From Paracoccaceae bacterium (GTDB taxonomy: Bacteria > Pseudomonadota > Alphaproteobacteria > Rhodobacterales > Rhodobacteraceae), in assembly GCA_023383015.1 (NCBI GenBank), contig JAHDXW010000018.1, forward strand, positions 1 to 64,000: 64,000 nucleotides of DNA. The letters are read 5' to 3'. The position numbers and the translations under genes are program-made. Numbering within the stretch: position 1 is the stretch's first letter; each line of letters opens with the position of its first letter. Shown in pieces: positions 44,887-52,586 of the stretch. The notes under the pieces were generated by a model, which saw only the letters and a program-made list of their open reading frames with translations, was not told the DNA's origin and did no database searches.

Positions 44887-44925
44887 GGCCGCACCGGGGG
44901 GCGCCCGGGCGACGGGCGGGGTGCC

Positions 44926-45168
44926 TCAGGTCTCGATGGCGGCCAGCGGATCGTCCACGTCCACCAGCCCGTCGTTGTCGGTCATGTAGCCGGCGAAGAT
45001 GCCGCCGCGTTCGGCGCGGACCTCGTTGAACGACTTCATCACCTCGATCAGCCCGACGACGTCGCCCGCTGCCACCGCCTCGCCGTCGGCCTTGAACGGC
45101 GGCCGGTCGGGACCGGGGCGGTGATAGAAGATGCCCGGAAGCTCGGCGCGGATGATGTGGGCGGGCAT
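44926..45168 (-). CDS. biotinyl/lipoyl carrier domain protein (AccB-like)
   Basis: This encodes 80 aa consisting only of a biotinyl domain: PGIFYHRPGPDRPPFKADGEAVAAGDVVGLIEVMKSFNEVRAERGG. The lysine in EVMKS is the expected attachment site (EAMKM in classical AccB). It lacks the long N-terminal linker of AccB. It is the last gene of the minus-strand operon, 32 bases after the GntR gene. It presumably works with the facing biotin carboxylase, possibly as part of the PxpABC-type reaction. Confidence 0.88.
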   Translation of the reverse strand: MPAHIIRAELPGIFYHRPGPDRPPFKADGEAVAAGDVVGLIEVMKSFNEVRAERGGIFAGYMTDNDGLVDVDDPLAAIET

Positions 45169-45200
45169 GGCTCGGCTGGTGTCCCTGTGTGCTGGTCCGG

Positions 45201-45947
45201 TCAGTGCGGCAGGGCCGCGGGTGGCGCGGCGGCGCTGCGGGCGGCCGCCTCGAGGTTGCCGATCACGGCCTCGAGCGGCCTGAGGTGCCGGTCGATGGCG
45301 GCCAGCGTCTGCTCCTCGGACCGGCTGGCCACGGCCTCGAGGGTGTCGCGGTGGAGTGCGACCACGTTGAGCACGTCCTCGTACTGGTCGAAGTACTCCT
45401 GCGCCCGCGCGTAGAGCTGTTCCATGATCTCGTGCTGGTAGTGCGCCAGCAGCGGGCTGCGCGCCGCTCGTCCCATGGCGTAGTGGAACAGGTGGTCGTG
45501 GTGGATGCGCTGCGCCGGACGCCCGCCCAGATGCGCCTCGAGCAGGCGGATCTGGGTCTCCATGTCGGCAAGGTCGGCCTCGGTGGCGTTGCGCGCGGCC
45601 AGCAGGGCGATCGAGGTCTCGATCGGGCGCCGCGCCTCGGCCAGGGCGCGCAGGCTGAAACGCTGCCAGAACGGCGACTGGTTGATCAGCCGCACCGGGA
45701 TCTCGTCGCTGACCACCACCGCGCCGCCGCCGAGGCCACGCCGCGTCTCGACGATGCCGGCATCGCCGAGGATCTTCAGCGCCTCGCCGATGACCGGCCG
45801 GCTGACCTGCAGCATCTCCGACAGTTCCTCGATCTGCGGCAGCCGGTCGCCGGGCTGCACGGCGCCCGAGCGGATCACGAAGGTGATCTGCTCGACCACA
45901 CCCTGCGCCGCCTTGCCATGCGCCACCGGATAGAACTGCCAGGTCAC
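45201..45947 (-). CDS. GntR-family regulator of the catabolic island (FadR/FCD type)
   Basis: This encodes 248 aa. The winged-helix part reads VEQITFVIRSGAVQPGDRLPQIEELSEMLQVSRPVIGEALKILGDAGIVETRRGLGGGAVV, followed by a helical FCD ligand domain (RIHHDHLFHYAMGRAARSPLLAHYQHEIMEQLY, with His residues placed like metal ligands). It is co-transcribed near the end of the long minus-strand operon. It is a good candidate to bind the palindromes in the divergent promoter region at 58561-58706 and to respond to a pathway intermediate (inference). Confidence 0.9.
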   Translation of the reverse strand: MTWQFYPVAHGKAAQGVVEQITFVIRSGAVQPGDRLPQIEELSEMLQVSRPVIGEALKILGDAGIVETRRGLGGGAVVVSDEIPVRLINQSPFWQRFSLRALAEARRPIETSIALLAARNATEADLADMETQIRLLEAHLGGRPAQRIHHDHLFHYAMGRAARSPLLAHYQHEIMEQLYARAQEYFDQYEDVLNVVALHRDTLEAVASRSEEQTLAAIDRHLRPLEAVIGNLEAAARSAAAPPAALPH

Positions 45948-45962
45948 TGTCCCCGCCCGCCC

Positions 45963-46979
45963 CTAGATCTCCTTGCGCCGCCACGCGCCGATGTAAGCCC
46001 GGCAATGCTCGTCACGCCCTGCCAGAACGTCCTCGGCCAGACGGTAGGCGAGGGTGTCCGGCTGCATCCCGAAGGCGCGGGACGGCGGGTTCATCACCGG
46101 ATCGATTATCCCACTCGAGGCCCCCGCTTCAACGGCCATCCGCAGGAAGGCGTCGTTGATGGCCCGCCGGTAGGGAATGCCGAAGGAGACGTTGGAAAAG
46201 CCCCCGGTGATGTGGATCTCCGGCCCCCAGCGGTCGCGCAGGGCCCGCATCGCGCCCAGCGCATGGCCCGGAAAGCTGGCATCGACCGAGACCGGAAAGA
46301 TCAGCGGATCGATGTGGATGTCGGCTGGCGGGATAGCGCGCGCGAGGGCTGCCTCGACCATGCGCGAGGCGTTGGCCACCCGGTCGTCGATACCCGCGGG
46401 CATGCCCTTCTCGCCGGCCGCGGTGACGACGACGGCCGCCCGCCCGTCGCGGGCGAGGTCGAGCGCCTCGAGCCGTTCGAGCGAGGCCGAGTTCACCATC
46501 GGCCGCGGCCCGCCGGGGGCGCAGGCCGCAAGCCCGGTCGCGATGATCTCGAGGTTCGAGGAATCCACCGACAGCGGCAGGCGGCTGATCTCCTGCACGC
46601 AGCGGACCAGCCAGTCCATCGCAGCCTGCTGGCGGTCGAGCCGGATCGACATCTCGTCGACGTTGAGGTCGAGGAAATGCGCCCCCGCCGCCTCCTGCGC
46701 GCGGACGACATGGGTGATGTAGGCCCGCCCGAGGCGGGCGGCGGCGGGGTCGCTGCCCATCCCGGCGAGGATGGCGATGCGGATGTGCTTGACGCGACCC
46801 TCCTCGAAGTCCTGGCCGCGGCGGACCGCGTCGGGGACGGGCAGGTGCAGCGTCGTGCCGTCCTCGCCGGGGAAGGCGATCGCCTCCTGCCCCTCGCCGC
46901 CCACGATCCTGGGGCTCTTGCGCATCAGCACCCGGGTCGCGTGCGTGTTCTCGCCGATCACGATGAAGCGGTCGTCCAT
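45963..46979 (-). CDS. methyltetrahydrofolate:corrinoid methyltransferase (pterin-binding fold)
   Basis: This encodes 338 aa of the dihydropteroate-synthase-like MeTr family. Segments include FIVIGENTHATRV, AGAHFLDLNVDEMSIRLDRQQAAMDWLVRCVQEISRLPLSVDSSNLEIIATGLAA and IHITGGFSNVSFGIPYRRAINDAFLRMAVEAG, typical of enzymes that move methyl groups between a corrinoid protein and tetrahydrofolate. In this operon it would accept the methyl from the corrinoid protein (methyltransferase II). It overlaps the activator gene by 22 bases. Confidence 0.88.
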   Translation of the reverse strand: MDDRFIVIGENTHATRVLMRKSPRIVGGEGQEAIAFPGEDGTTLHLPVPDAVRRGQDFEEGRVKHIRIAILAGMGSDPAAARLGRAYITHVVRAQEAAGAHFLDLNVDEMSIRLDRQQAAMDWLVRCVQEISRLPLSVDSSNLEIIATGLAACAPGGPRPMVNSASLERLEALDLARDGRAAVVVTAAGEKGMPAGIDDRVANASRMVEAALARAIPPADIHIDPLIFPVSVDASFPGHALGAMRALRDRWGPEIHITGGFSNVSFGIPYRRAINDAFLRMAVEAGASSGIIDPVMNPPSRAFGMQPDTLAYRLAEDVLAGRDEHCRAYIGAWRRKEI

Positions 46980-48646
46980 GCCCCCTCCAGGCTGGCGGCC
47001 GGATGCGGGCCGGCCGCGGCACCCGCCGGCGGCATCGGCCGGAACTGGCATCCCTCGACGAAGAGGTCGAAGAAATCCGGCGTGGTTTCGAGTTCGACAT
47101 GCTCGATACGCGCGGTCAGCGCCTCGAGCCGGCGGCGGTCGGACAGTGACAGCAGGGCCCGGCGCGCCCCCCGCAGCGCGGCATTGCCCACCTTGCGCAC
47201 CCGCTCGGCCGGCACCGGCGCAAGCAGGCCGATCTCGACCGCATGGCCGAGGTCGAGCCAGTTGGCGAAGCCGCCGGCAACGTGCAGTGCCCCGATCGCG
47301 GCGGGCGCGAGCCCGCAGTGGCGCAGGAGGATCATCTGGCCGCAGTAGTTGGCCGCCTTGGCCTGGGCGAGATGGCTGACATCGGCACGCGAGAGCGTGA
47401 TGCCGCGGTCGGGCACGACCACGAGGTCGGCGCGCCGGGGCAGCCGGTCGAAGGTGCCCTTCGGCCCCATCACCCCCTGACGGCGCAGCCCGGCCAGGAG
47501 GTCGACAAGGCCCGAGCCGCAGAGCCCTGCCGGCGGGCCGCCGCCGATGGTGCCGAAGGCCAGCGCCGCGCCGTCGGCACCGACCTCGATGCGCTCGATC
47601 GCCCCCTCCTCGCCGCGCATCCCGAAGCGCACGCCGCCGCCCTCGAAGGCCGGACCGGCCGGGCAGGAGGCGCAGACGATGCGCCCGTCGACGGCGATTA
47701 CCACCTCGGTGTTGGTGCCGATGTCGATCAGCATCCGCGGCTGCGGCGCGGGGTCGAGAAAGCCCTCGGCCAGAAGGCAGGCGGCGGTGTCGCCCCCGAC
47801 ATGGCTGGCAAGCAGCGGCAGGCCGATGGCGCGGGTGCGGATGTTGGCCCTGAGCCCAAGGTCGGCCGCAGGCAGTGCCAGGGCCGTCGAGGGCCGCAGC
47901 CCGGCGCGGAACTCGGCCTCTGTCACCGACTTGTAGGGCTTCTGCCCGATCGGCTGGACGTCGAGCCCGAAGAAGAGGTCGCGCATGCAGGAATTGCCGG
48001 CGACGACGATCTCGTAGATCTCCCGCCGCCGGAAGCCGAGAGCCTCGGCCATCGCCGCGATCTCGGCGTTCAGTGCCGCGACCGCCGCCTTCTGCAACTC
48101 CCCCCGCCCGGCGCCGCCGTCATAGGAGATGCGGCTCATGACGTCCGAGCCGCCGAAGCGCTGCGGGTTCTCGAACGACCGGGCGGCGCGCACCTCGCCC
48201 GTGAGCAGGTCGACGAGTTCCAGCGCCACGGTGGTGGTGCCGAGATCGACCGCAAGCCCCAGCGCGTGGCCGTGGAAGCGGTCGACCGCCTCGCCCTCGA
48301 TCAGGACGCGGCCGCCGTCGACGGTCACCGCCGGGTCGGTCGGGCCGGGCGCGGCGCCGCCGCCGCCGCCGTCGCTGCCGAGGATCTGCGGCCGCCGGCG
48401 CAGGGTGCGGAAGCCCACCCTCGCCGCCGGATCGTGCACCGCCGCCTGGCAGGCCAGACGGAAGGCGCCGGTCAGGAAGGCCTCGGCCTCGCTGCGCGGC
48501 GACAGCGCCCCGGCCCCCTCGGTAACCTCGACGATGCACTCGTGGCAGCGCCCGGTGCGCCCGCAGGACGAGGGGACCAGCAGCGCCAGCGCGTCGGCAC
48601 GGTCGAACAGCGTGCCGCCCGGGCCGGACTGCGGCGGCGGCGTCAT
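46958..48646 (-). CDS. corrinoid-protein reductive activator (RACo/RamA-like ASKHA protein)
   Basis: This encodes 562 aa. The N-terminus has a [2Fe-2S] ferredoxin-type cysteine set (SSCGRTGRCHECIVE with Cys28, Cys34, Cys37, then Cys66 in RLACQAA). The remainder is an ASKHA ATPase-like domain: ALGLAVDLGTTTVALELVDL, IYEIVVAGNSCMRDLFFGL, PRMLIDIGTNTEVVIAVDG and LHVAGGFANWLDLGHAVEIGLLAP. Such proteins use ATP to reduce accidentally oxidised Co(II) corrinoid back to active Co(I). It starts by ATGA overlap with the preceding small gene. It defines this operon as a true corrinoid methyl-transfer system. Confidence 0.9.
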   Translation of the reverse strand: MTPPPQSGPGGTLFDRADALALLVPSSCGRTGRCHECIVEVTEGAGALSPRSEAEAFLTGAFRLACQAAVHDPAARVGFRTLRRRPQILGSDGGGGGAAPGPTDPAVTVDGGRVLIEGEAVDRFHGHALGLAVDLGTTTVALELVDLLTGEVRAARSFENPQRFGGSDVMSRISYDGGAGRGELQKAAVAALNAEIAAMAEALGFRRREIYEIVVAGNSCMRDLFFGLDVQPIGQKPYKSVTEAEFRAGLRPSTALALPAADLGLRANIRTRAIGLPLLASHVGGDTAACLLAEGFLDPAPQPRMLIDIGTNTEVVIAVDGRIVCASCPAGPAFEGGGVRFGMRGEEGAIERIEVGADGAALAFGTIGGGPPAGLCGSGLVDLLAGLRRQGVMGPKGTFDRLPRRADLVVVPDRGITLSRADVSHLAQAKAANYCGQMILLRHCGLAPAAIGALHVAGGFANWLDLGHAVEIGLLAPVPAERVRKVGNAALRGARRALLSLSDRRRLEALTARIEHVELETTPDFFDLFVEGCQFRPMPPAGAAAGPHPAASLEGAWTTASS

Positions 48647-48981
48647 CCGCCGTCCTCCGGCGCGGCCGCGGCGCGTCGCGCCGCCGCCTCCTCGCGGATG
48701 CGGCGCAGCTTGGCGCGCGTCATCTCGTAGGTCTCGGGCCGCATCTCCCAGGCCGTGCGGTAATCGAAGCGCCCGTCATGCCCGCAGGCCAGCGCCCGCT
48801 CGGCGCCGGCCGGGGCGGGGCGCTGGTTGCGGCAGCGGAAGCGGGCGGTGCACAGATCCAGCCGGTCGCGATAGGGGCAGCGGTCGCGCGACATCTCCTG
48901 CGCCTGGTCGGCGATCGACGCGAACATCTCGCCGATCTGGCGGATGCGGTCACGGAACGACTCGGGATCGCCGCCGGACAT
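48643..48981 (-). CDS. small four-cysteine protein in a corrinoid operon
   Basis: This encodes 112 aa. Cysteines lie at 35, 44, 50 and 66 (DRCPYRDRLDLCTARFRC and ALACGHDGRFDY). The flanks are helical and charged. The spacing C-x8-C-x5-C-x15-C is not a pattern I can name, but it could bind zinc or an iron-sulfur cluster. It lies between the corrinoid protein and its activator, coupled to the latter by ATGA, which suggests a role in corrinoid reactivation or electron supply (inference). The ATG at 48979-48981 is chosen to follow the corrinoid gene by 10 bases. Confidence 0.75.
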   Translation of the reverse strand: MSGGDPESFRDRIRQIGEMFASIADQAQEMSRDRCPYRDRLDLCTARFRCRNQRPAPAGAERALACGHDGRFDYRTAWEMRPETYEMTRAKLRRIREEAAARRAAAAPEDGG

Positions 48982-48991
48982 TGCCACCGCC

Positions 48992-49741
48992 TCAGGCGTT
49001 GATGCCGAGCAGCCGCTTGGCCTCGGCAACGCAGGCCAGCGCATCCTTTCCGTAGCCGTCCGCGCCCATGTCGTCGGCGAACTCCTGCGTCACCGGCGCC
49101 CCGCCGACCATGATCTGCACGTCGTCACGCAGGCCGGCGTCGATGAAGGCCTCGATCGTCCGGCCCATGTTCGGGACCGTGGTGGTCAGCAGCGCCGACA
49201 TGCCGACCAGCCGCGCACCGCTTTCCTCGACCGCGTCGATGAAGGCGTCGGGCGCGGTGTCCACCCCGAGGTCGACCACCTCGAAGCCCGCCCCGCGCAG
49301 CATCATGATGCAGAGGTTCTTGCCGATGTCGTGCAGGTCGCCCTTGACGGTGCCCATCACCACCTTGCCAGCCGGCGGCACGCCCGACGCCGACAGGATC
49401 GGCTCGATATGCGCCATGCCCGACTTCATCGCCCGCGCGCAGGCCAGCACCTCGGGCACGAAGATGAAGTTCTCGCGGAACTTGATGCCGACCACGCCCA
49501 TTCCGGCGATCAGCCCGTCGTCCATGACCTCGATCGCGACGTGTCCGGCCTCCAGCGCCTCGCGCGTCAGCCGGTCGCAGAGGTGGTGCTCACCCTCGAT
49601 CACCGCCAGCGCGATCGCCTGCATCCGCGGATGGGCGCGCGAGAAGACCCGCAGGTTGCGCTCGATCTCGGCCGGCCGCGTGACGAACTCCTCGATCTCG
49701 CCGCGCAGCGCCTCGTTGGAAATCAGGGAGAAGTCGGTCAT
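48992..49741 (-). CDS. B12-binding corrinoid protein
   Basis: This encodes 249 aa. An N-terminal four-helix B12-binding-2 domain (HHLCDRLTREALEAGHVAIEVMDDGLIAGMGVVGIKFRENFIFVPEVLACARAM) is followed by the cobalamin Rossmann domain with the base-off ligand motif GDLHDIGKNL (Asp135, His137, Gly140), then GMSALLTTTVPNM and IMVGGAPVTQEFADDMGADGYG. It shuttles a methyl group on cobalt between the substrate methyltransferase and the tetrahydrofolate-side enzyme, both encoded in this operon. Confidence 0.95.
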   Translation of the reverse strand: MTDFSLISNEALRGEIEEFVTRPAEIERNLRVFSRAHPRMQAIALAVIEGEHHLCDRLTREALEAGHVAIEVMDDGLIAGMGVVGIKFRENFIFVPEVLACARAMKSGMAHIEPILSASGVPPAGKVVMGTVKGDLHDIGKNLCIMMLRGAGFEVVDLGVDTAPDAFIDAVEESGARLVGMSALLTTTVPNMGRTIEAFIDAGLRDDVQIMVGGAPVTQEFADDMGADGYGKDALACVAEAKRLLGINA

Positions 49742-49756
49742 CCGCAGCCCGCTGGT

Positions 49757-50836
49757 TCAGCCGTTGTTGTGGGAATGGTCGTGATGGTGGCAGCGGGCAC
49801 CGCCGCCGGCGGAGTGCCAGGCCCTCACCGCCCGCGGGATGGCACGAAGGTTCTCGATCGAGGTCTGCAGCGGGATCGCGCATTCGGGGCCGACGAGGTG
49901 GATGCCGGCCTCGAGGTTCGCCAGCACTTCGGCCTCCACCTGCTCGGGATCGCGGGCGAACAGCGTCTCGGGGTTGTTGATGTTGCCGACCAGGGCGCAG
50001 TGGCCGCAGACCGCGGCCATCGATTCATCGGGGCGGTTCTTGGAATCGAAGTGGAAGGCGGCCATGCCGGTCTCGGCGATGTAGGGCATCCGGTCGACGG
50101 TGCGGCCGCAGATGTGCAGGATGATCGGCACCGGCAGCCGGGCCGCAAACTCGGCGTGCAGTTCCTTCAGGAACCGGCGGTAGTAGTCGGCGCTCACGAG
50201 GTCGCCGGTGGCGTGGTCGGGCAGGGTCAGGGCATCGGCCCCGGCCTCGATCTGCGCCAGGCCGTAGGCGATCGTCACCTCCTTCAGCCGCTCGAGCACC
50301 TGCATCGTCTTGCCGGGATCGTCGAGCGCCATCAGCAGGAACGGCTCGACCCCGAAGCCGTGGTAGGCCAGCGACCAGGGGCCCATCGTCTTGCCGATGA
50401 TCGCCACCTCGTCGCCGTGGCGCCGCCGCAGGATGCGGATCGCCTCGGTCACGCAGGCGGTGTCGGGATGGGTCAGCAGGTCGGGCGGGATGCGGATGTC
50501 CTCGACGTCGCGCCAGATCGGCTCGCGCATCTTCACCGTCGGCCAGTTGTCCTTCTGCTCCCACTGGATCTTGCAGCCCAGCGCCGAGGATTCCTGGATG
50601 ATCGAGAACACCGGCATGATCGTGTCGAAGCCGAGCTCGGTGTAGGAGGTCTCGGCCAGGTTGGCCATCTTCTCGGGGATGCGGTTGGCCTCCGGGAAGA
50701 AGGCGTCGGCAAGGTCCATCAGCTCGACCGTCGCCACCGAGGTGGGGTTGCAGACCGGCGTGCGGTCCACCGGCTCGCGGCGCAGCGCCGCGAGCACGCG
50801 CTGGCGGCTGGTCATCGGGCTGATCGGCTGGGACAT
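49757..50836 (-). CDS. UroD-family (MtaA/CmuA-like) corrinoid methyltransferase
   Basis: This encodes 359 aa of the uroporphyrinogen-decarboxylase fold. The zinc motif of the methyltransferase branch is present: IILHICG with His241 and Cys243, and VGPECAIP with Cys319. Such enzymes activate a methyl donor through zinc and pass the methyl to a corrinoid protein. A heme-pathway UroD would not have this zinc set or this context. It ends in a His-rich tail (CHHHDHSHNNG) that may store or sense metal. It lies 15 bases before the corrinoid gene. It is the likely substrate-specific methyltransferase of the operon; no MttB-type gene is present. Confidence 0.88.
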   Translation of the reverse strand: MSQPISPMTSRQRVLAALRREPVDRTPVCNPTSVATVELMDLADAFFPEANRIPEKMANLAETSYTELGFDTIMPVFSIIQESSALGCKIQWEQKDNWPTVKMREPIWRDVEDIRIPPDLLTHPDTACVTEAIRILRRRHGDEVAIIGKTMGPWSLAYHGFGVEPFLLMALDDPGKTMQVLERLKEVTIAYGLAQIEAGADALTLPDHATGDLVSADYYRRFLKELHAEFAARLPVPIILHICGRTVDRMPYIAETGMAAFHFDSKNRPDESMAAVCGHCALVGNINNPETLFARDPEQVEAEVLANLEAGIHLVGPECAIPLQTSIENLRAIPRAVRAWHSAGGGARCHHHDHSHNNG

Positions 50837-50848
50837 CGGTGCCTCCCG

Positions 50849-51499
50849 TCAGTTCGGCTGGTTCTGGGCGCTGGGGGCAACCAGCACGCCGCGACCGGCA
50901 ACCGATTCCTCCTCGCGCATGGCGGCCCGCGCGTTCAGCGCGCGCGGCAGCAGGAGCGCCACGAGGCGGTCGTGGTCATGGCCGCAGGGGAATGCCACGG
51001 CGGGGCCGGCGGCCTCGTCCACCGCCATCTCGGCAAGCTTGCCGAACCCGCCGGCGATCGTGCGCAACCGCACCGACATGTCGCCCGGGGCGTCGGCCGA
51101 CAGCCTGTAGCGGCCTGCGCCCAGCCCCTCGACGTGGTAGCGGGCGCCGCTGCGTGCCTCGTCGGCCTCGGGCGGGCGCAGCGCGGGCAGCGCGGGACCG
51201 GCAAGCTTGCAGACCTCGACGAAAAGCCGCCGGGTGGCCGACAGATGCGCCGCCCCGCAGGGCCAGGCGACCGCATGGGCGCGGGCGCCGGAGGCGACCA
51301 TGCCGCCGAGGTGACAGGCCGCGGCAGCCAGGAAGTCGAGCCGCAGGCCGGCGTCGGGGTGGCAGCTGTAGGAGTGGAAGGCGTAGAAGGGCGTGCCGCC
51401 GGGCGCAAGGTCGCGGTAGAGGGCGACAGTGATGTCGTGGCAGTGGGCATCCATCGGTTGCAGGGCAACCCGGCGGCCAAGCTCCAGCACATGTCCCAT
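50849..51499 (-). CDS. unrecognised Cys/His-rich protein in the corrinoid operon
   Basis: This encodes 216 aa of no family I recognise. It has six cysteines and several paired metal-ligand-like motifs: MDAHCHDITV (residues 16-25), FHSYSCHPDAG (41-51), ACHLGG (61-66), WPCGAAH (79-85) and FPCGHDHD (170-177). There is no signal peptide or clear membrane helix. It starts after an AT-rich gap that may hold a promoter and precedes the substrate methyltransferase by 12 bases. It could be a second substrate-binding subunit, a demethylase component or a hydrolase. It is a good candidate for a new protein family. Confidence 0.7.
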   Translation of the reverse strand: MGHVLELGRRVALQPMDAHCHDITVALYRDLAPGGTPFYAFHSYSCHPDAGLRLDFLAAAACHLGGMVASGARAHAVAWPCGAAHLSATRRLFVEVCKLAGPALPALRPPEADEARSGARYHVEGLGAGRYRLSADAPGDMSVRLRTIAGGFGKLAEMAVDEAAGPAVAFPCGHDHDRLVALLLPRALNARAAMREEESVAGRGVLVAPSAQNQPN

Positions 51500-51538
51500 C
51501 AGACCCGTCCCCTTGCATCCAGCGGGGTGCGCCGGGGC

Positions 51539-51567
51539 ACCCTACCGGACGATTCATAAAACAACAA
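51539..51567 (-). promoter_or_regulatory. possible internal promoter before the methyl-transfer module
   Basis: The 94 bases between pxpC and the Cys/His-rich gene include an AT-rich stretch that stands out in this genome. Read on the minus strand, TTGTTG (51562-51567) is followed after 17 bases by TAGGGT (51539-51544). An inverted repeat GGACGA (51547-51552) / TCGTCC (51586-51591) flanks the AT-rich core. This may let the methyl-transfer genes be expressed apart from the transporter and lactamase genes. Confidence 0.35.
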
Positions 51568-51593
51568 GCCCTTTGACTTATTGGTTCGTCCCC

Positions 51594-52574
51594 TCAGGTC
51601 ACGATCGCGGCCGGGGTGCATTTCCGGCCGAGGTCGCGGGCGAGCGCCTGCGCCTCCTCGACGCCGACCTCCCTGAACCGCAAGATATCTCCCGGACGCG
51701 CCTGGGCAAGCTTCCAGAACACGGCGTAGGGAACCGTCCAGGGGTTGATGAAGCCGCCCATGCTGGGCCCGTCCTGGACGAGGATGATCAGGGTGTCGCC
51801 GGCAAGGTTGACTGCCCCCAGCGGATAGCCCTGGTCGATGATGTTGGCGGGCTGGGCGCCATGCTCCACCGGCTTGTCGCGGGCCCGGCCGGCAAAGCTC
51901 AGGACCGGGCCCTGGAGCCTGTAGCCGGTGCGGTCGCTGCGCCCCGTCAGCACCCAGTCGGTGCCGTAGAAAGTGGCGTGTCCGGCGTCGTCGATCCAGT
52001 CGTCGTTGGGCCCGCGCACCGCCTCGACCTCGTGGCGCTTGCCCTGCCCGATCGGCGGGCGGGCCCCGGGCGCGACCCGCCGGCCGGGGGCCGCCCCGGG
52101 CCGCGGCGCGGGGCCGAGCGGCAGTCCGGCCCCCTCGGACAGCGCATGCCCCCCCAGCCCGCCGACGCCGGCCTTGTGGAAGGTCGCGCGCGAACCCAGC
52201 ATCGGCGGCGTCGCGATGCCGCCGGCGACCGCAAGATAGGCCCGCGCGCCGCTGCGCGCGGGGCCGAGCGCAAGCACCTGGCCGGCCGTCACGGCCACGC
52301 TTTCCCACATCGGCAGGGGCACGCCGTCAAGCGTCGGGCGCATGTCGGCGCCGGTGACGGCAATCAGCCGGTCATCGGTGAAGGCGAGCGTCGGGCCGAG
52401 GAACTGCGCCTCGAGCCCGGCTGTCCCCGGGGGGTTGCCGACCAGCAGGTTGGCCAGCCGGAACGACCATGAATCGAACGGCCCCGAGACCGGGAAACCC
52501 TGGTTGGCAAAGCCGATCCGGCCCGGCCAGTCCTGCACCGAGGTCTCCAGCCCGGGCTTGATGACCTTCAGCAT
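51594..52574 (-). CDS. pxpC: 5-oxoprolinase subunit C-like (biotin-dependent carboxyltransferase family)
   Basis: This encodes 326 aa of the KipA/PxpC family: LKVIKPGLETSVQDWPGRIGFANQGFPVSGPFDSWSFRLANLLVGNPPGTAGLE at the N-terminus and SDRTGYRLQGPVL plus DGPSMGGFINPWTV later. With PxpA and PxpB it forms an ATP-dependent enzyme that opens 5-oxoproline to glutamate, or in relatives other lactams or amides. The related domain of urea amidolyase works with biotin, which fits the biotin carboxylase and carrier genes nearby. It follows pxpB by 12 bases. Confidence 0.92.
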   Translation of the reverse strand: MLKVIKPGLETSVQDWPGRIGFANQGFPVSGPFDSWSFRLANLLVGNPPGTAGLEAQFLGPTLAFTDDRLIAVTGADMRPTLDGVPLPMWESVAVTAGQVLALGPARSGARAYLAVAGGIATPPMLGSRATFHKAGVGGLGGHALSEGAGLPLGPAPRPGAAPGRRVAPGARPPIGQGKRHEVEAVRGPNDDWIDDAGHATFYGTDWVLTGRSDRTGYRLQGPVLSFAGRARDKPVEHGAQPANIIDQGYPLGAVNLAGDTLIILVQDGPSMGGFINPWTVPYAVFWKLAQARPGDILRFREVGVEEAQALARDLGRKCTPAAIVT

Positions 52575-52586
52575 CCCCGGCCCCCC

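Noticed and set aside
48944-51559. An 871-codon open frame on the plus strand opposite the corrinoid genes
   Set aside because: It has low-complexity Asp/His/Arg composition and runs antisense to three genes, two of them with clear catalytic motifs.
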